16,823 nucleotides of DNA from Phoronis ovalis (GCA_028565635.1 JAOXYB010022725.1:1-16823); one strand, 5' to 3'. Shown: positions 10,201-16,770, counted from the stretch's first letter. Notes: a model not told the origin generated them from the letters alone. Translations and numbers: made by a program.

Positions 10201-13200
10201 TTATTAGTATTGATTGGTTGAAATGTGAAACAAGTGCCTCCGACTCTGAGAGGGTATCTGTAACAAATCTTTTTTTCAATGTGAACAAAAATATGGTTCA
10301 ATATAATTATAAAATCTGGATCTATTATGAAATTAAAATATAATTACATTTTGATTTTATTTAATAGCAAAAATCATTAATTTGTGATAATGAAAATTAA
10401 ACATTGTCATAAAATAATAAATCAGCTCAATTGCATCTTTCCACAAATTATTAACTAGTTTTATTTCATTTGATCAAAGTTCTCCGATTGATTGAACCCC
10501 ATTCTCTATATTTTGGCACTGTTATGACATAACAAAAAAGACTCCATGCAGTATTTATACACATGCACTAGAAAACCATTTTCTAATTATATTTTGATTT
10601 TATTTATGCACTTATTTAGCACAGATCATTTATTATGAAAATTGAAACAGTGTCATATAAAGAATAAATCTAAATCATTTGTATCTTTCTTATAAAGTAT
10701 TAACAATATTATCTAGTACAGTTACAATGCAGTTGTTGGATTTAGTGACTAAACTCTTCAACATGTATCAGTCTGCAGAAATAATATGTTAACACATGAT
10801 GACAAACTATAACAATCCTCAAGTGGGTGTCACATATTTCTTAGATATTGTAGTAATTTTATTAATTTGAAGAATCTTAACTCCATCTATTTTTGCATAA
10901 ATGCATGGATAGATGCTATAATTAAATTTCTATTTTTGCAGCCATGAACATTTCTGCTTCATTTAATGTTTGCTTGTTAAAAAATCTTGTCAAAGGCTAT
11001 GGTACATGTATATCATCTGTTTGCATAATCGGTTTTGAAGTTGTTGCAATATTAATTCTGATATGACAATAAGTTAGGGATCTGGCCAAAAAATTGGATA
11101 ATTTTTAAGAAATCGGTACAAAAGATTTGTGGGAACTATGATTTACATGATAATTTAGTCATAATACTATCTGTTTAACTACAGAGCATTTTGCTTCAAT
11201 CTTAAAATTATCTATAAAGTTAGTTTGACAGATATTCAAAAGATTCGAATGTAACCAGTTAAAAATGAGGCTATGCTGATAGAGCAGCATAGCACACGGA
11301 GAGTCAGCTATTGTTGCTCAGTAACTTATAGCCATATTTGCTATGACCGCAGTGCCAGCAGATATCCGACGAATATTTCATAATTCATCAAATTCAAAAT
11401 TTAATGCATTTGCATTGTTCAATTTAATATATGGCTGGTTCAGTTTAATATATGGCTACCACACTACACATGAAGGGCAGGCAAACTGTGATCATTACAC
11501 TATTGTAAAAGCTTTAATTATCTTTTCTACAGTTACAAATCCAAATCAACAATCATTGTGTTAGTTTCTTAATTATGATGACTTCTGACACTGGCTGTTT
11601 CTGTGACTATTGTATTACCTGTAAAAGTCGCCTCGTATAAACTTATTTTTGCTGTTTCTGTTAACAGTCCGAGTGTCCAGAATGATTTGTCAGTGTGTTG
11701 AAGAATATTGCTGTTCCAAAGAAGAAACTACTGCTAATATGTAAGTCGATATTCTGCATATACTAAAACATAAATTGTGTACCAATTAAACAATTATGTG
11801 TAGTAACTACAACTTTATGATGTATCATTGGCTCACACTAAACATTGGCTCACACTAAACTTTCAAATTGTGTGAGTCCTTTTCAACACTAGATGGTGAG
11901 TGTGCAACTTGCTAAGAGTAAAAAAATGTTGCAAATTAGTATAACGTACATGTATTTGGTAATTTAATATAATATAAAAAGTTCATTACAACCAAATTAA
12001 ATATTTCAGTCAAATAAAATTATTACCATGACTACATTGAATGTCAATTTGATATGTTGGATAGAATATCACAGTCAATCATTGTCAGAGTAATTTTTTC
12101 AAGTTAAGCAAATACTTGTTTATGAGCATTTTATGAAAAGGCGAACAAGAATGCAGCCATAATATACTTGAAACTAGCAAAGTCGCATTAATAGTAAAAA
12201 CTAAACAATTTATAAAATTTACAGTCTGCTCCATTCATCTATTTTCAACTAAATGAATAAAGTTAACAGCTGTCATTTCTTGTATTTTCTACCAAGAAAC
12301 ATTTTAATCAATACTAACAGCATGGGGCCTCCTGCTAGATTGTACTTAAACATGTATTTTCGTGCTCAGTGCATGATTGTGTAATGCGTGTATGTAGTCT
12401 CTTATGTAAAGCAATATGTGTCAGCAGTTAGCCTGTGACTGGGTATCTTATGATTAGCTGGTAATTATATAAAAAGTTGTAATTTGCATTGATTTCATTT
12501 CGTTTTTATCTAATTCTTAAGTAGCTGTAATATTTCATTTTTTATTATTTTAGTGGAGCTGATGATTTACTCCCTATTCTAAGTTATGTTGTTGTGAAGT
12601 GTCAAGTGCCACAGCTTGTTTCAGAGTGTCATGCAATGGAAGAATTTATTCACGAAGGGTAGGCAAACCACTATCATCACACTAGGATATATAAAACTCT
12701 AAGAGTTTTATATATCCTAGCATCACATTATTATAAGAACTCTAAATTAAAGGAAAAGGGAATCAGATTAGAAAACAGATACATCATATAATGCATATAA
12801 AGTGGCATGAAGATTAGGAATGATGATTAAGTTAGTTCCTTTTCGTTATTCATTGAGGACAAAATTAATGAGTTCGATCCTTATTCCTTATTAGAGTGCT
12901 GGTCTTGAATAAAGAAAAGGGACCTGAGTGCGCAAGGGGGAAGTGATCTCTTTTCCCTTATTCTTTCATTTAAATGAGGAACGAGGAACAGATTCATAAA
13001 GAAAAAGGAACTAACAGTACTATTATTTAACAGGAACCTTAATTATTTTCTATATCTTATCCAACTGAGAGAAACTGAGAAAAAATGTGAGAGTGATAGG
13101 TCAATCTACATATAGTTATCAAATAAAATGAATGCATTATAACTGAATGTAGTAACAATAAATGTGATTTGTTCAGTTATTGCTGACATAGGGTAAATTG

Positions 13201-14884
13201 CATTGGTGTAACTGAGTGCATTCCAGTTCCATCGAGAACTACATCCTCGCTGCAGTATGTGGTATAATACTGAGTGCTGTATGAACATTATTATTTCCTC
13301 TTCTGAGCAGCTCATATTATGATAGAACATGCTAAATTTTTAAAACCATTTTAATAATAAACCATACTCCCCACTTGCCTGGTTGAGAATTGAACCCTAG
13401 ACTCCTGGTACCAGGCACATACAGGGTGGCCAGAAATAAATACCAAGTTTAAACTTTTTTAAAAGTTTGGTTTTTCCAAAGATACTTTCCAAATTTGACG
13501 CAAATAAAGGTAATTCATTTTTAAATTGTCATCTTATGAAATTATTAAAATTTCGGCAAAGTACTTGTGTTTTTAAGAATTTTTGTAAGCTATAGCTTTT
13601 TTTAGATTTTAAGCCCGGCCAAATTTAATAATGGCTACATTTCATTGATAATGGTTATATAATGAAATTTAGTATTTTTGGTGACTTAATTTGGTTTAGA
13701 GAACTGAAATAGAGCCAAAAAATCTTTTAATCATGCTTGACATTTTTAATTATCAAATTTTGTATCTGGAAAAATTCAAGACGGCGGCCATTTTGGGCCC
13801 TGCTGAATACAGGGGTGTCCTTAGAATTGTATTATTTCCAATAAAATATTAAATATCAATTAAAAGTTGTAACACATGACTCGATAACGACTAAACCACT
13901 TCCTAAAACACATTGAATTAAGAGTGAATTTATATTGAAACAAACCATATTAAACAAACGGATGAACTGAAAAAAAACGCTTTCCATCAACTTTCTGAAT
14001 TTCACTCAGATCACCAAAAGTGTGTGATATTTACATCTACCATCATAATATTAAAGTAAAAATATGTTTATTTCATCAAAAAATGATTATTTTTTTCGTT
14101 AAGTATTAGTTAATTTATGTATTGATCAAATTTCATTCAGAGCTATAAAATTGTTTATCACTAGAAATTATTTACTTTTATCCATTTTCCAAATGGTCCT
14201 ATTTTACCAGTAAAGAGTGTAAAGCTGACAATGCAGTACATTGTGGAAAATGCTATTGACATGTATATGTGTCAGTAGAAGAGTGAGAAGAAAGAAAAAA
14301 ATTGTAACTACAATTTTTTATCTGTCCTATCGCCCTTGATTACACCACTGCAATGTTAGTAATATAATTATTATAACAATTTTTTCATTATACTTGCTGT
14401 CTATTATTCTGCAGTTTGCTCAGTTTTTAAAAATTATATTGATGTTGTTGTATTGTTATTAAAATTTGTGTCTGTTTACATATATGAGAAAAAATCAATA
14501 AAAGTTACTATTAAAATAGCACTTGATTGATAGAATATGACTGATACAAGATCAAATTAGCTTTAAAAGGAAAAGTACATATTTTACCAGAAATGACCTG
14601 AGGTCAGTCTAGCTGTGTTTAAGGAACAATCAGAACATGAATTTGTTGACGTTCTTCATTTTGAAGATTTTCTGAAAGCGCTAGCTGAAAGTATTATTGC
14701 TACATATTGCTAGAGAGTGGCATTTAAAAAGTTAGGACATAAACTGAATTGCTTTGTTGAGATGTATGGTTCACTTTCGTATTTATTTCATTTCAGATAT
14801 TTAATGGGAGAAGAAGGATATTGTTTGACATCACTCCAGACTGCTGTTAGTTATGTTATAAATCAATTTCATGACAATAACTGA
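1192..14884 (+). CDS. VPS9D1: VPS9 domain-containing protein 1-like, 12 exons, 5' end missing
   Basis: Putative Rab5-family guanine-nucleotide exchange factor acting on endosomal membranes; the activity is inferred from the VPS9 family. Coding parts are join(1192..1258,1440..1655,2071..2312,3803..3865,4354..4406,5783..5870,6688..6773,7586..8329,8879..9081,11668..11740,12554..12658,14797..14884). All introns are GT-AG, phases agree throughout, and the joined frame has 675 codons plus TGA. Counting visible residues: MIT-like helices 1-45; Ser/Pro linker to about 140; basic helical segment about 145-225; [11 protein letters not shown] and WPQTW block about 230-250; acidic linker about 325-445; EEPFF-PLWP block near 505; VPS9 domain about 555-670, with D615, P619, Y655 and T658 matching the residues known to matter in Rabex-5. 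Human VPS9D1, recalled from memory, has about 631 residues and begins with about 33 residues before the equivalent of the first Glu here. This protein would be near 708 residues, the extra length lying in the acidic linker. The family call is firm; orthology rests on memory, not alignment. Confidence 0.93.
1259..1439 (+). other. intron between visible exons 1 and 2
   Basis: A 181-nt GT-AG phase-1 intron, the shortest in the gene, AT-rich with a T-rich run before the acceptor. Nothing else recognised. Confidence 0.85.
1440..1655 (+). CDS. VPS9D1: VPS9D1-like visible exon 2 (MIT-like helix 3 and start of linker)
   Basis: Acceptor TTGTTTTAG ends at 1439 and donor GTAATA starts at 1656; the split codon GAT is restored across the junction. 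Residues 23-94 begin with DLSVPAS and then [18 protein letters not shown], matching the human LKLAQQCLERAQ segment and the third MIT-type helix. The remainder ([32 protein letters not shown]) is a Pro/Ser-rich linker with little conservation expected. Reading past the donor meets a stop at 1676. Confidence 0.9.
1656..2070 (+). other. intron between visible exons 2 and 3
   Basis: A 415-nt phase-1 intron, GTAATA to TTTCTAG. AT-rich with repeated ACATGTA-type words (1951-1990) and no gene or clear repeat element. Confidence 0.85.
2071..2312 (+). CDS. VPS9D1: VPS9D1-like visible exon 3 (Ser/Pro linker and [10 protein letters not shown] helix)
   Basis: Acceptor TGTTTTCTAG ends at 2070 and donor GTATGA begins at 2313. 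Residues 95-175 are a Ser/Pro-rich stretch ([21 protein letters not shown]) followed by [20 protein letters not shown], which corresponds to human TPLEEASLQNQKLKAAYEAR. The exon ends in phase 0 at a Met codon. An in-frame TGA lies immediately after the donor, so retention of this intron would truncate the protein. Confidence 0.92.
2313..3802 (+). other. intron between visible exons 3 and 4
   Basis: A 1490-nt phase-0 intron, GTATGA to TTTTTCAG. It contains the 20-bp minisatellite at 3273-3472 with degenerate units to about 3512. The rest is AT-rich. An inverted TTGACCT / AGGTCAA pair at about 2912-2943 is probably chance. No coding sequence is supported. Confidence 0.85.
3273..3472. repeat. 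20-bp minisatellite, ten copies
   Basis: Ten head-to-tail units of GAGTTAATCATACCTAACAT with an exact 20-bp period. Variants: unit 2 has CATATCTAAC, unit 6 starts GGG, unit 10 ends GT. Two more degraded units follow to about 3512 (GCATGAATCATAG, GCATGTATCATA). The near identity of the inner units and decay only at the 3' edge suggest recent expansion. It lies wholly in an intron. Confidence 0.97.
3803..3865 (+). CDS. VPS9D1: VPS9D1-like visible exon 4 ([18 protein letters not shown])
   Basis: A 63-nt phase 0-0 exon. Acceptor TGTTTTTCAG ends at 3802. Residues 176-196 ([18 protein letters not shown], then QQA) match human [23 protein letters not shown]. The donor reads GCT|GTATCC, weak because it lacks G at intron position +5. 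The exon end is chosen because homology continues without a gap into [13 protein letters not shown] of the next exon. Confidence 0.85.
3866..4353 (+). other. intron between visible exons 4 and 5
   Basis: A 488-nt phase-0 intron with weak donor GTATCC and acceptor TGTTTAG. It contains a local imperfect tandem duplication at 4180-4247. Nothing else recognised. Confidence 0.82.
4180..4247. repeat. imperfect tandem duplication, about 31 and 37 bp
   Basis: Unit 1 (4180-4210) and unit 2 (4211-4247) both begin GTAAATAGCTGG and share TTTATGGCTTA; unit 2 has about 6 extra bases (AGAAGG region). A simple local duplication with no apparent role. Confidence 0.7.
4354..4406 (+). CDS. VPS9D1: VPS9D1-like visible exon 5 ([17 protein letters not shown])
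   Basis: A 53-nt exon. Acceptor AATGTTTAG ends at 4353 and the donor AAA|GTAAGT is a strong consensus. It encodes a basic amphipathic helix (residues 197-213) equivalent to human LQRKMEERRLRLQEAAN. It ends after two bases of a Lys codon completed by the first base of the next exon. Confidence 0.87.
4407..5782 (+). other. intron between visible exons 5 and 6
   Basis: A 1376-nt phase-2 intron, GTAAGT to TTATAG. Its main content is the MITE-like element at 5161-5590. The first 750 nt are AT-rich without recognisable structure. An open reading frame at 4614-4880 has no family features and is treated as chance. Confidence 0.85.
5161..5590. mobile_element. MITE-like element with inverted termini and internal monomers
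   Basis: The left end CTCCGGGGGGTA and right end TACCCCCCGAGA form inverted termini. The inverted similarity continues imperfectly for about 46 bp to GTGTGCGGCCCA on the left and the complement of TGGGCGGCACAT on the right. TGTTACT flanks both sides (5156-5162 and 5591-5597), giving a target duplication of 5 to 7 bp depending on where the end is drawn. The interior carries at least seven degenerate copies of ACCCTGTGGTAAATA starting near 5291, 5323, 5354, 5403, 5433, 5467 and 5503, mostly 30-36 bp apart. There is no coding capacity, so it must depend on a transposase elsewhere. The superfamily was not recognised. Confidence 0.75.
5783..5870 (+). CDS. VPS9D1: VPS9D1-like visible exon 6 ([11 protein letters not shown] block)
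   Basis: A T-rich tract and acceptor TTTTGTTATAG end at 5782; donor GTACTG follows CAG at 5871. Residues 214-243 read [18 protein letters not shown] and then [12 protein letters not shown]. The human counterpart is NRRFCSQVALTPEEREQR followed by ALYAAILEYEQDH, one of the best conserved blocks of the family. It ends in phase 0. Confidence 0.93.
5871..6687 (+). other. intron between visible exons 6 and 7
   Basis: An 817-nt phase-0 intron, GTACTG to TGTGTAG. It contains a 12-base G run at 6013-6024 and otherwise AT-rich DNA. No gene is visible. Confidence 0.85.
6013..6024. repeat. G12 homopolymer
   Basis: Twelve consecutive G residues in otherwise AT-rich intron sequence, on the coding strand and so present in the pre-mRNA. 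Its length is prone to sequencing error and polymorphism. Confidence 0.85.
6688..6773 (+). CDS. VPS9D1: VPS9D1-like visible exon 7 ([10 protein letters not shown] block)
   Basis: Acceptor CTTTTGTGTAG ends at 6687; donor GG|GTAAGT starts at 6774. Residues 244-271 include [17 protein letters not shown] and [11 protein letters not shown], equivalent to human DWPKHWKAKLKRNPGDL and LVTSLVSHLL. The spacing between the two conserved Trp residues is the same as in the human protein. It ends in phase 2. Confidence 0.93.
6774..7585 (+). other. intron between visible exons 7 and 8
   Basis: An 812-nt phase-2 intron with strong donor GTAAGT and acceptor TTATTTGCAG. AT-rich; I see no repeat element, RNA gene or exon in it. 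Confidence 0.87.
7586..8329 (+). CDS. VPS9D1: VPS9D1-like visible exon 8 (acidic linker and EEPFF-PLWP block)
   Basis: The largest exon, 744 nt. Acceptor TTATTTGCAG ends at 7585; the donor in TTCAG|GTACGT starts at 8330. Residues 272-519. It opens with [20 protein letters not shown] (human DHPIAQLLRRLQCSVYSALY). A long Glu/Asp/Ser/Thr-rich stretch follows (about residues 325-445), presumably disordered, containing MTDFLTAFQ, which resembles human SSFEDLEQFL, and RQNS, a basophilic-kinase type site. It closes with [16 protein letters not shown] and [18 protein letters not shown] (human CIEEPFFSPLWPLLLALY). The middle is longer than in human and compositionally unlike it; the two ends are clearly homologous. 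Confidence 0.95.
8330..8878 (+). other. intron between visible exons 8 and 9
   Basis: A 549-nt phase-2 intron, GTACGT to TTTGCAG. An alternative acceptor with its own pyrimidine tract (TTTTAAATTTTCAG, ending at 8821) lies 57 nt before the one used in the model and leaves the frame open. No other content recognised. Confidence 0.8.
8879..9081 (+). CDS. VPS9D1: VPS9D1-like visible exon 9 (start of VPS9 region)
   Basis: The chosen acceptor is TTTCTTTGCAG ending at 8878; donor G|GTAGGA starts at 9082. Residues 520-587 include [43 protein letters not shown] and PLEKLECIG. Human counterparts are RSVHRAREAALSRSMELY, PPTAIGIPTKLL, TGYPYCAAAQEL and PQKKLECIV. A second acceptor 57 nt upstream (exon start 8822) keeps the same frame and would insert 19 mostly hydrophobic residues that have no human equivalent, so 8879 is preferred. 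Confidence 0.9.
10341..10455. repeat. dispersed repeat, copy A of a diverged direct pair
   Basis: It starts TAATTACATTTTGATTTTAT, passes through GAAAATTAAACATTGTCATA and TTGCATCTTT, and ends ATTAAC. The same order of words recurs at 10584-10704. The level of divergence implies an old duplication or two members of one repeat family. Confidence 0.65.
10584..10704. repeat. dispersed repeat, copy B of a diverged direct pair
   Basis: It starts TAATTATATTTTGATTTTAT, continues with GAAAATTGAAACAGTGTCAT and TTGTATCTTT, and ends ATTAAC, in the same order and orientation as copy A about 243 bp upstream. No termini or target duplications were identified. Confidence 0.65.
11270..11293. repeat. perfect 9-bp hairpin
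   Basis: GCTATGCTG (11270-11278), a six-base loop, then CAGCATAGC (11285-11293). It lacks a U run and has no flanking duplication. Intronic; role unknown. Confidence 0.6.
11418..11459. repeat. 21-bp tandem duplication
   Basis: Two adjacent 21-bp units, both containing TTTAATATATGGCT, with an A/G difference near the start and a G/C difference at the end. Local slippage-type duplication in an intron. Confidence 0.8.
11668..11740 (+). CDS. VPS9D1: VPS9D1-like visible exon 10 (VPS9 domain, [15 protein letters not shown])
   Basis: A 73-nt exon after the largest intron. Acceptor TCTGTTAACAG ends at 11667; donor AT|GTAAGT at 11741 is a strong consensus. Residues 588-611, [20 protein letters not shown], match human VRTLRIICVCAEDYC. 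Being so short, it is invisible to length-filtered gene finding; it was placed by homology and phase. Confidence 0.91.
11741..12553 (+). other. intron between visible exons 10 and 11
   Basis: An 813-nt phase-2 intron, GTAAGT to TATTTTAG. It contains a 17-bp tandem duplication (11826-11859); otherwise AT-rich DNA without recognisable features. Confidence 0.86.
11826..11859. repeat. 17-bp perfect tandem duplication
   Basis: Two perfect adjacent copies of CATTGGCTCACACTAAA. A following GTGTGAG is complementary to the CTCACAC within the unit, so the transcript could form a small stem. Local duplication only. Confidence 0.88.
12554..12658 (+). CDS. VPS9D1: VPS9D1-like visible exon 11 (VPS9 core, GADDLLPIL)
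   Basis: Acceptor TTATTATTTTAG ends at 12553; donor GG|GTAGGC starts at 12659. Residues 612-646 include [17 protein letters not shown] and [15 protein letters not shown], nearly identical to human [17 protein letters not shown] and LVSECAALEEFIHEG. It carries D615 and P619, the Asp-x-x-x-Pro pair equivalent to D313 and P317 of Rabex-5, the former being the acidic residue that displaces phosphate and magnesium in Rab5-family GTPases. Confidence 0.96.
12675..12727. mobile_element. 39-bp perfect palindromic mini-insertion with 7-bp target duplication, copy 2
   Basis: The element occupies 12682-12720. Left arm 12682-12700 (CTAGGATATATAAAACTCT) and right arm 12702-12720 are perfect reverse complements around a single A. 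It is flanked by CATCACA at 12675-12681 and again at 12721-12727; the match is exactly 7 bp and does not extend either way. It lies in the intron 17 nt after exon 11. It could be a transposon reduced to its two abutting inverted termini, or a family of autonomously recognisable mini-palindromes. Confidence 0.75.
12831..13015. mobile_element. MITE-like inverted-repeat element, 185 bp
   Basis: It starts GTTAGTTCCTTTTCGTTATT and ends with the complement of GTTAGTTCCTTTTTCTTTAT: 13 identical bases, then an imperfect match. The interior is itself folded: AATAAAGAAAAGGGA (about 12908-12922) pairs imperfectly with TTTTCCCTTATTCTTT (about 12953-12968). No target duplication was found (left flank ATGATTAA, right flank AGTACTAT), so the ends may be misplaced or the flanks eroded. 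No coding capacity. Confidence 0.5.
13366..13420 (-). repeat. possible tRNA-derived SINE fragment
   Basis: Read on the minus strand, the sequence contains AGGGTTCAATTCTC, similar to an RNA polymerase III B box / tRNA T-loop. TGCCTGGT and ACCAGGCA form 8-bp arms around it (13376-13383 and 13410-13417). No convincing A box and no complete tRNA fold were found. Weak; it may be chance. Confidence 0.22.
14296..14319. repeat. 11-bp AT-rich hairpin
   Basis: AAAAAATTGTA (14296-14306) and TACAATTTTTT (14309-14319) are perfect inverted repeats around AC. Low sequence complexity makes chance plausible. Confidence 0.5.
14797..14884 (+). CDS. VPS9D1: VPS9D1-like last coding exon ([11 protein letters not shown] to stop)
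   Basis: Acceptor TTATTTCATTTCAG ends at 14796; the stop codon TGA is 14882-14884. Residues 647-675 include [20 protein letters not shown], matching human [20 protein letters not shown], then a short unique tail, INQFHDNN. Y655 and T658 (Y-C-L-T) correspond to the conserved VPS9 pair Y354 and T357 of Rabex-5. The protein ends about 10 residues after the domain, as in human. Confidence 0.96.
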
Positions 14885-15606
14885 TTACTTTGCTGCTGCA
14901 TGCTTTGACCTCTACAGGTTGGTTATGATCAGTGCTGGCAAATTTACAATAATGAATTAAAATCATGAATCAATTTCTCTGACTTGTATACCAAATCTGT
15001 TTGGCATCACACTGTTAGCTTTGTTAGGTCAAGTGTATGTCCAGAATTAATTATTTGTTCAGCTGCACGATTGCTTCAACAAGTTGATTGTTGCCAGTTG
15101 TTTTATAATTATTGGCAAAAATACATAAATATTTTATGGTTTATGTGCTATGATTGGTATTTCAATTATACTGTCTATGTATTATGCACAACCAATATAA
15201 TTTTTAAATGTCATTTGTTATATAAGATAAAAACGTATCTGACTGTTCATAAATATGACTCAACCATTTACTTTTTTGTTTTCACTTGTAGTGGGCAAAT
15301 CTAGCAGTTGAAGGCATCCAATTATATGAACCATCTTTATAAAACCCTCTAAATATCTGGTCTAATCAGAGTCAATAATAACCTGTTTTTATACAACCCA
15401 ATGAATTCACAATTCCACCGATTTTTATCATTCCCAGTTCATTGCAATGTATTCATAAATACTTTGGGTTGTAGCTGGGATCGATTGGGTTCATTGTGTT
15501 ATGTATGAAGAACATTGTAACCTTTTTACTCATGTCTTACATCTTTGCAGTTTGATATTTTTTAGCTGTTGAAATATGGAGAATAAAGATTAATATTAAA
15601 ACTTAA
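14885..15606 (+). other. 3' untranslated region, proximal-signal model
   Basis: Follows the TGA at 14882-14884 and runs to a likely cleavage site about 10-25 nt after AATAAA at 15582. The boundary is inferred. An open frame at 14984-15304 within it starts by chance and has no family features. Use of the later signal at 16661 would extend the UTR to about 1.8 kb. Confidence 0.55.
15582..15587 (+). promoter_or_regulatory. candidate poly(A) signal AATAAA, proximal
   Basis: Canonical AATAAA 698 nt after the stop codon, followed within 60 nt by a T-rich stretch (15631-15641) that could serve as the downstream element. The best single candidate for the end of the VPS9D1-like transcript. Confidence 0.5.
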
Positions 15607-16063
15607 GTCCAGTTGAATCTTACAGATTTTAATTTTTTTATATTACGCAAATAATGAAATTCAGGTGTTCAAGATCTAAGCAAACTACACCAACAAAATA
15701 AAATAGGACAGACCAAAAAAAGCTGTTTTGGTAATATTTGTATTAAAAAAATACTTATTTCTAAACTAAATATATCACTTATAATATTCTAGTACATCAT
15801 TCACTCATTTTTAAAACCATCCAGTGATAATAATTATTCTATTGAATGAAAAGTTACACTAATCAGTAAATATTCATCTAATTTTTTTTCCTTACATGAA
15901 TAACAAACCTTTTCCAAAATAATTCATAATTATCAGAATCAAAATACATATAAATTCAATTACAATGAAAAATCAGCTTTCTTGTATTTTATTGATGTTG
16001 TACCATGGTTTTTACAAAGAAGCCACAGTAAGGTATCAAAAAAGTTGGGACTTTGTGATTTTT

Positions 16064-16090
16064 GCTGCTTATCCTTATAGGATATGCAGC
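16064..16090. repeat. 12-bp hairpin with one mismatch
   Basis: GCTGCTTATCCT (16064-16075), loop TAT, then AGGATATGCAGC (16079-16090): 11 of 12 positions pair. No flanking direct repeat, unlike the two mini-palindromes. If transcribed in a long 3' UTR it could be a structured element. Confidence 0.55.
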
Positions 16091-16660
16091 TTTGTTACAG
16101 CCCTTGGCGTGGTTATATAAACAAACAAAATATTTGTAAGCAAATAGAAATTTTTGCTTTTGTAGCTAATAATAATTGTTCAAGGAGTAAGAAACTATGG
16201 GAAATAAGAAGATAAAATTGAAAAGTAAATAATGGTTAATGTGATTTTAAATTGTGACGTGTATTTTTGAAGAAATAGACCGTTAACGATATTTTGATAA
16301 TAGTGTTATTTAGTGTTATCGTTGTTTTTTTATTTGTAAATATTGTGAGTGCGTGTAAGGAATGTAGTTATTTTTAAGGTTTAAATTGTCCGATACTTTT
16401 GAAAATATACATGAATTTACGTAAATCTTTTGAAGTGTATCTCGTCTGCAACGGCAGCAGCTAGACGATGCAAACTAAGTAACTGTATGTGGTGACGTAA
16501 TACATGAGAAATATTTCTTGTTTGTGAGATTTTTTGTTTGCACCTTCACTAAGAAGTTATTGTATAATGCTTTGCCTTATTCTGATGGAGTAGTACATCT
16601 GGAAGTAATATCATATCTGGTTACATTTAACATATGGTTGTATATTTGAAACTCTGATGC

Positions 16661-16666
16661 AATAAA
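16661..16666 (+). promoter_or_regulatory. candidate poly(A) signal AATAAA, distal
   Basis: Canonical AATAAA followed by a T- and GT-rich tract (about 16694-16721), a good downstream-element context. It could be an alternative end of the same transcript or belong to something else. Confidence 0.35.
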
Positions 16667-16770
16667 ATAACATCTAGACTGTCCTCAGCCTTCCCTTTTG
16701 GGTGTTTTAAAATTTTTTTCATTTATAATTTGTCAAAATTTTCTTGTTTTTAGTTTACACCATTACCTTT

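Larger units (their letters stand above)
9082..11667 (+). other. intron between visible exons 9 and 10
   Basis: The longest intron, 2586 nt, phase 1, GTAGGA to GTTAACAG. From 9082 to about 10340 it is AT-rich with nothing recognised; open frames at 9183-9374 and 9631-9834 look like chance. It then holds a diverged direct-repeat pair (10341-10704), a 9-bp hairpin (11270-11293) and a 21-bp tandem duplication (11418-11459). Confidence 0.83.
12659..14796 (+). other. intron between visible exons 11 and 12
   Basis: A 2138-nt phase-2 intron, GTAGGC to TTTCAG, and the most repeat-laden in the gene. It holds the 39-bp palindromic insertion (12675-12727), a MITE-like element (12831-13015), a possible SINE fragment (about 13366-13420), paired ATACAGGG words (13419 and 13806) and an 11-bp hairpin (14296-14319). 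The remainder is AT-rich with no coding signal. Confidence 0.84.
15607..16770. other. sequence after the gene, no gene seen
   Basis: AT-rich sequence with only short open frames. It holds a further AATAAA at 15697-15702, a near-perfect hairpin at 16064-16090 and the distal AATAAA at 16661. It is either distal 3' UTR of the VPS9D1-like gene or intergenic DNA; the sequence alone does not decide. Confidence 0.6.

Noticed and set aside
10077-10301. Minus-strand open frame in the largest intron
   Set aside because: No domain features; composition matches surrounding AT-rich intron.
13366-13420. B-box-like sequence considered as a true tRNA gene on the minus strand
   Set aside because: No acceptor, D and anticodon arms can be laid out at tRNA spacing and no A box is convincing; kept only as a weak SINE-fragment call.
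14984-15304. A 106-codon open frame on the + strand just after the VPS9D1-like stop
   Set aside because: It lies in the expected 3' UTR, is rich in Tyr, Phe, Ile and Cys as AT-rich non-coding DNA tends to be, and shows no domain or family resemblance.
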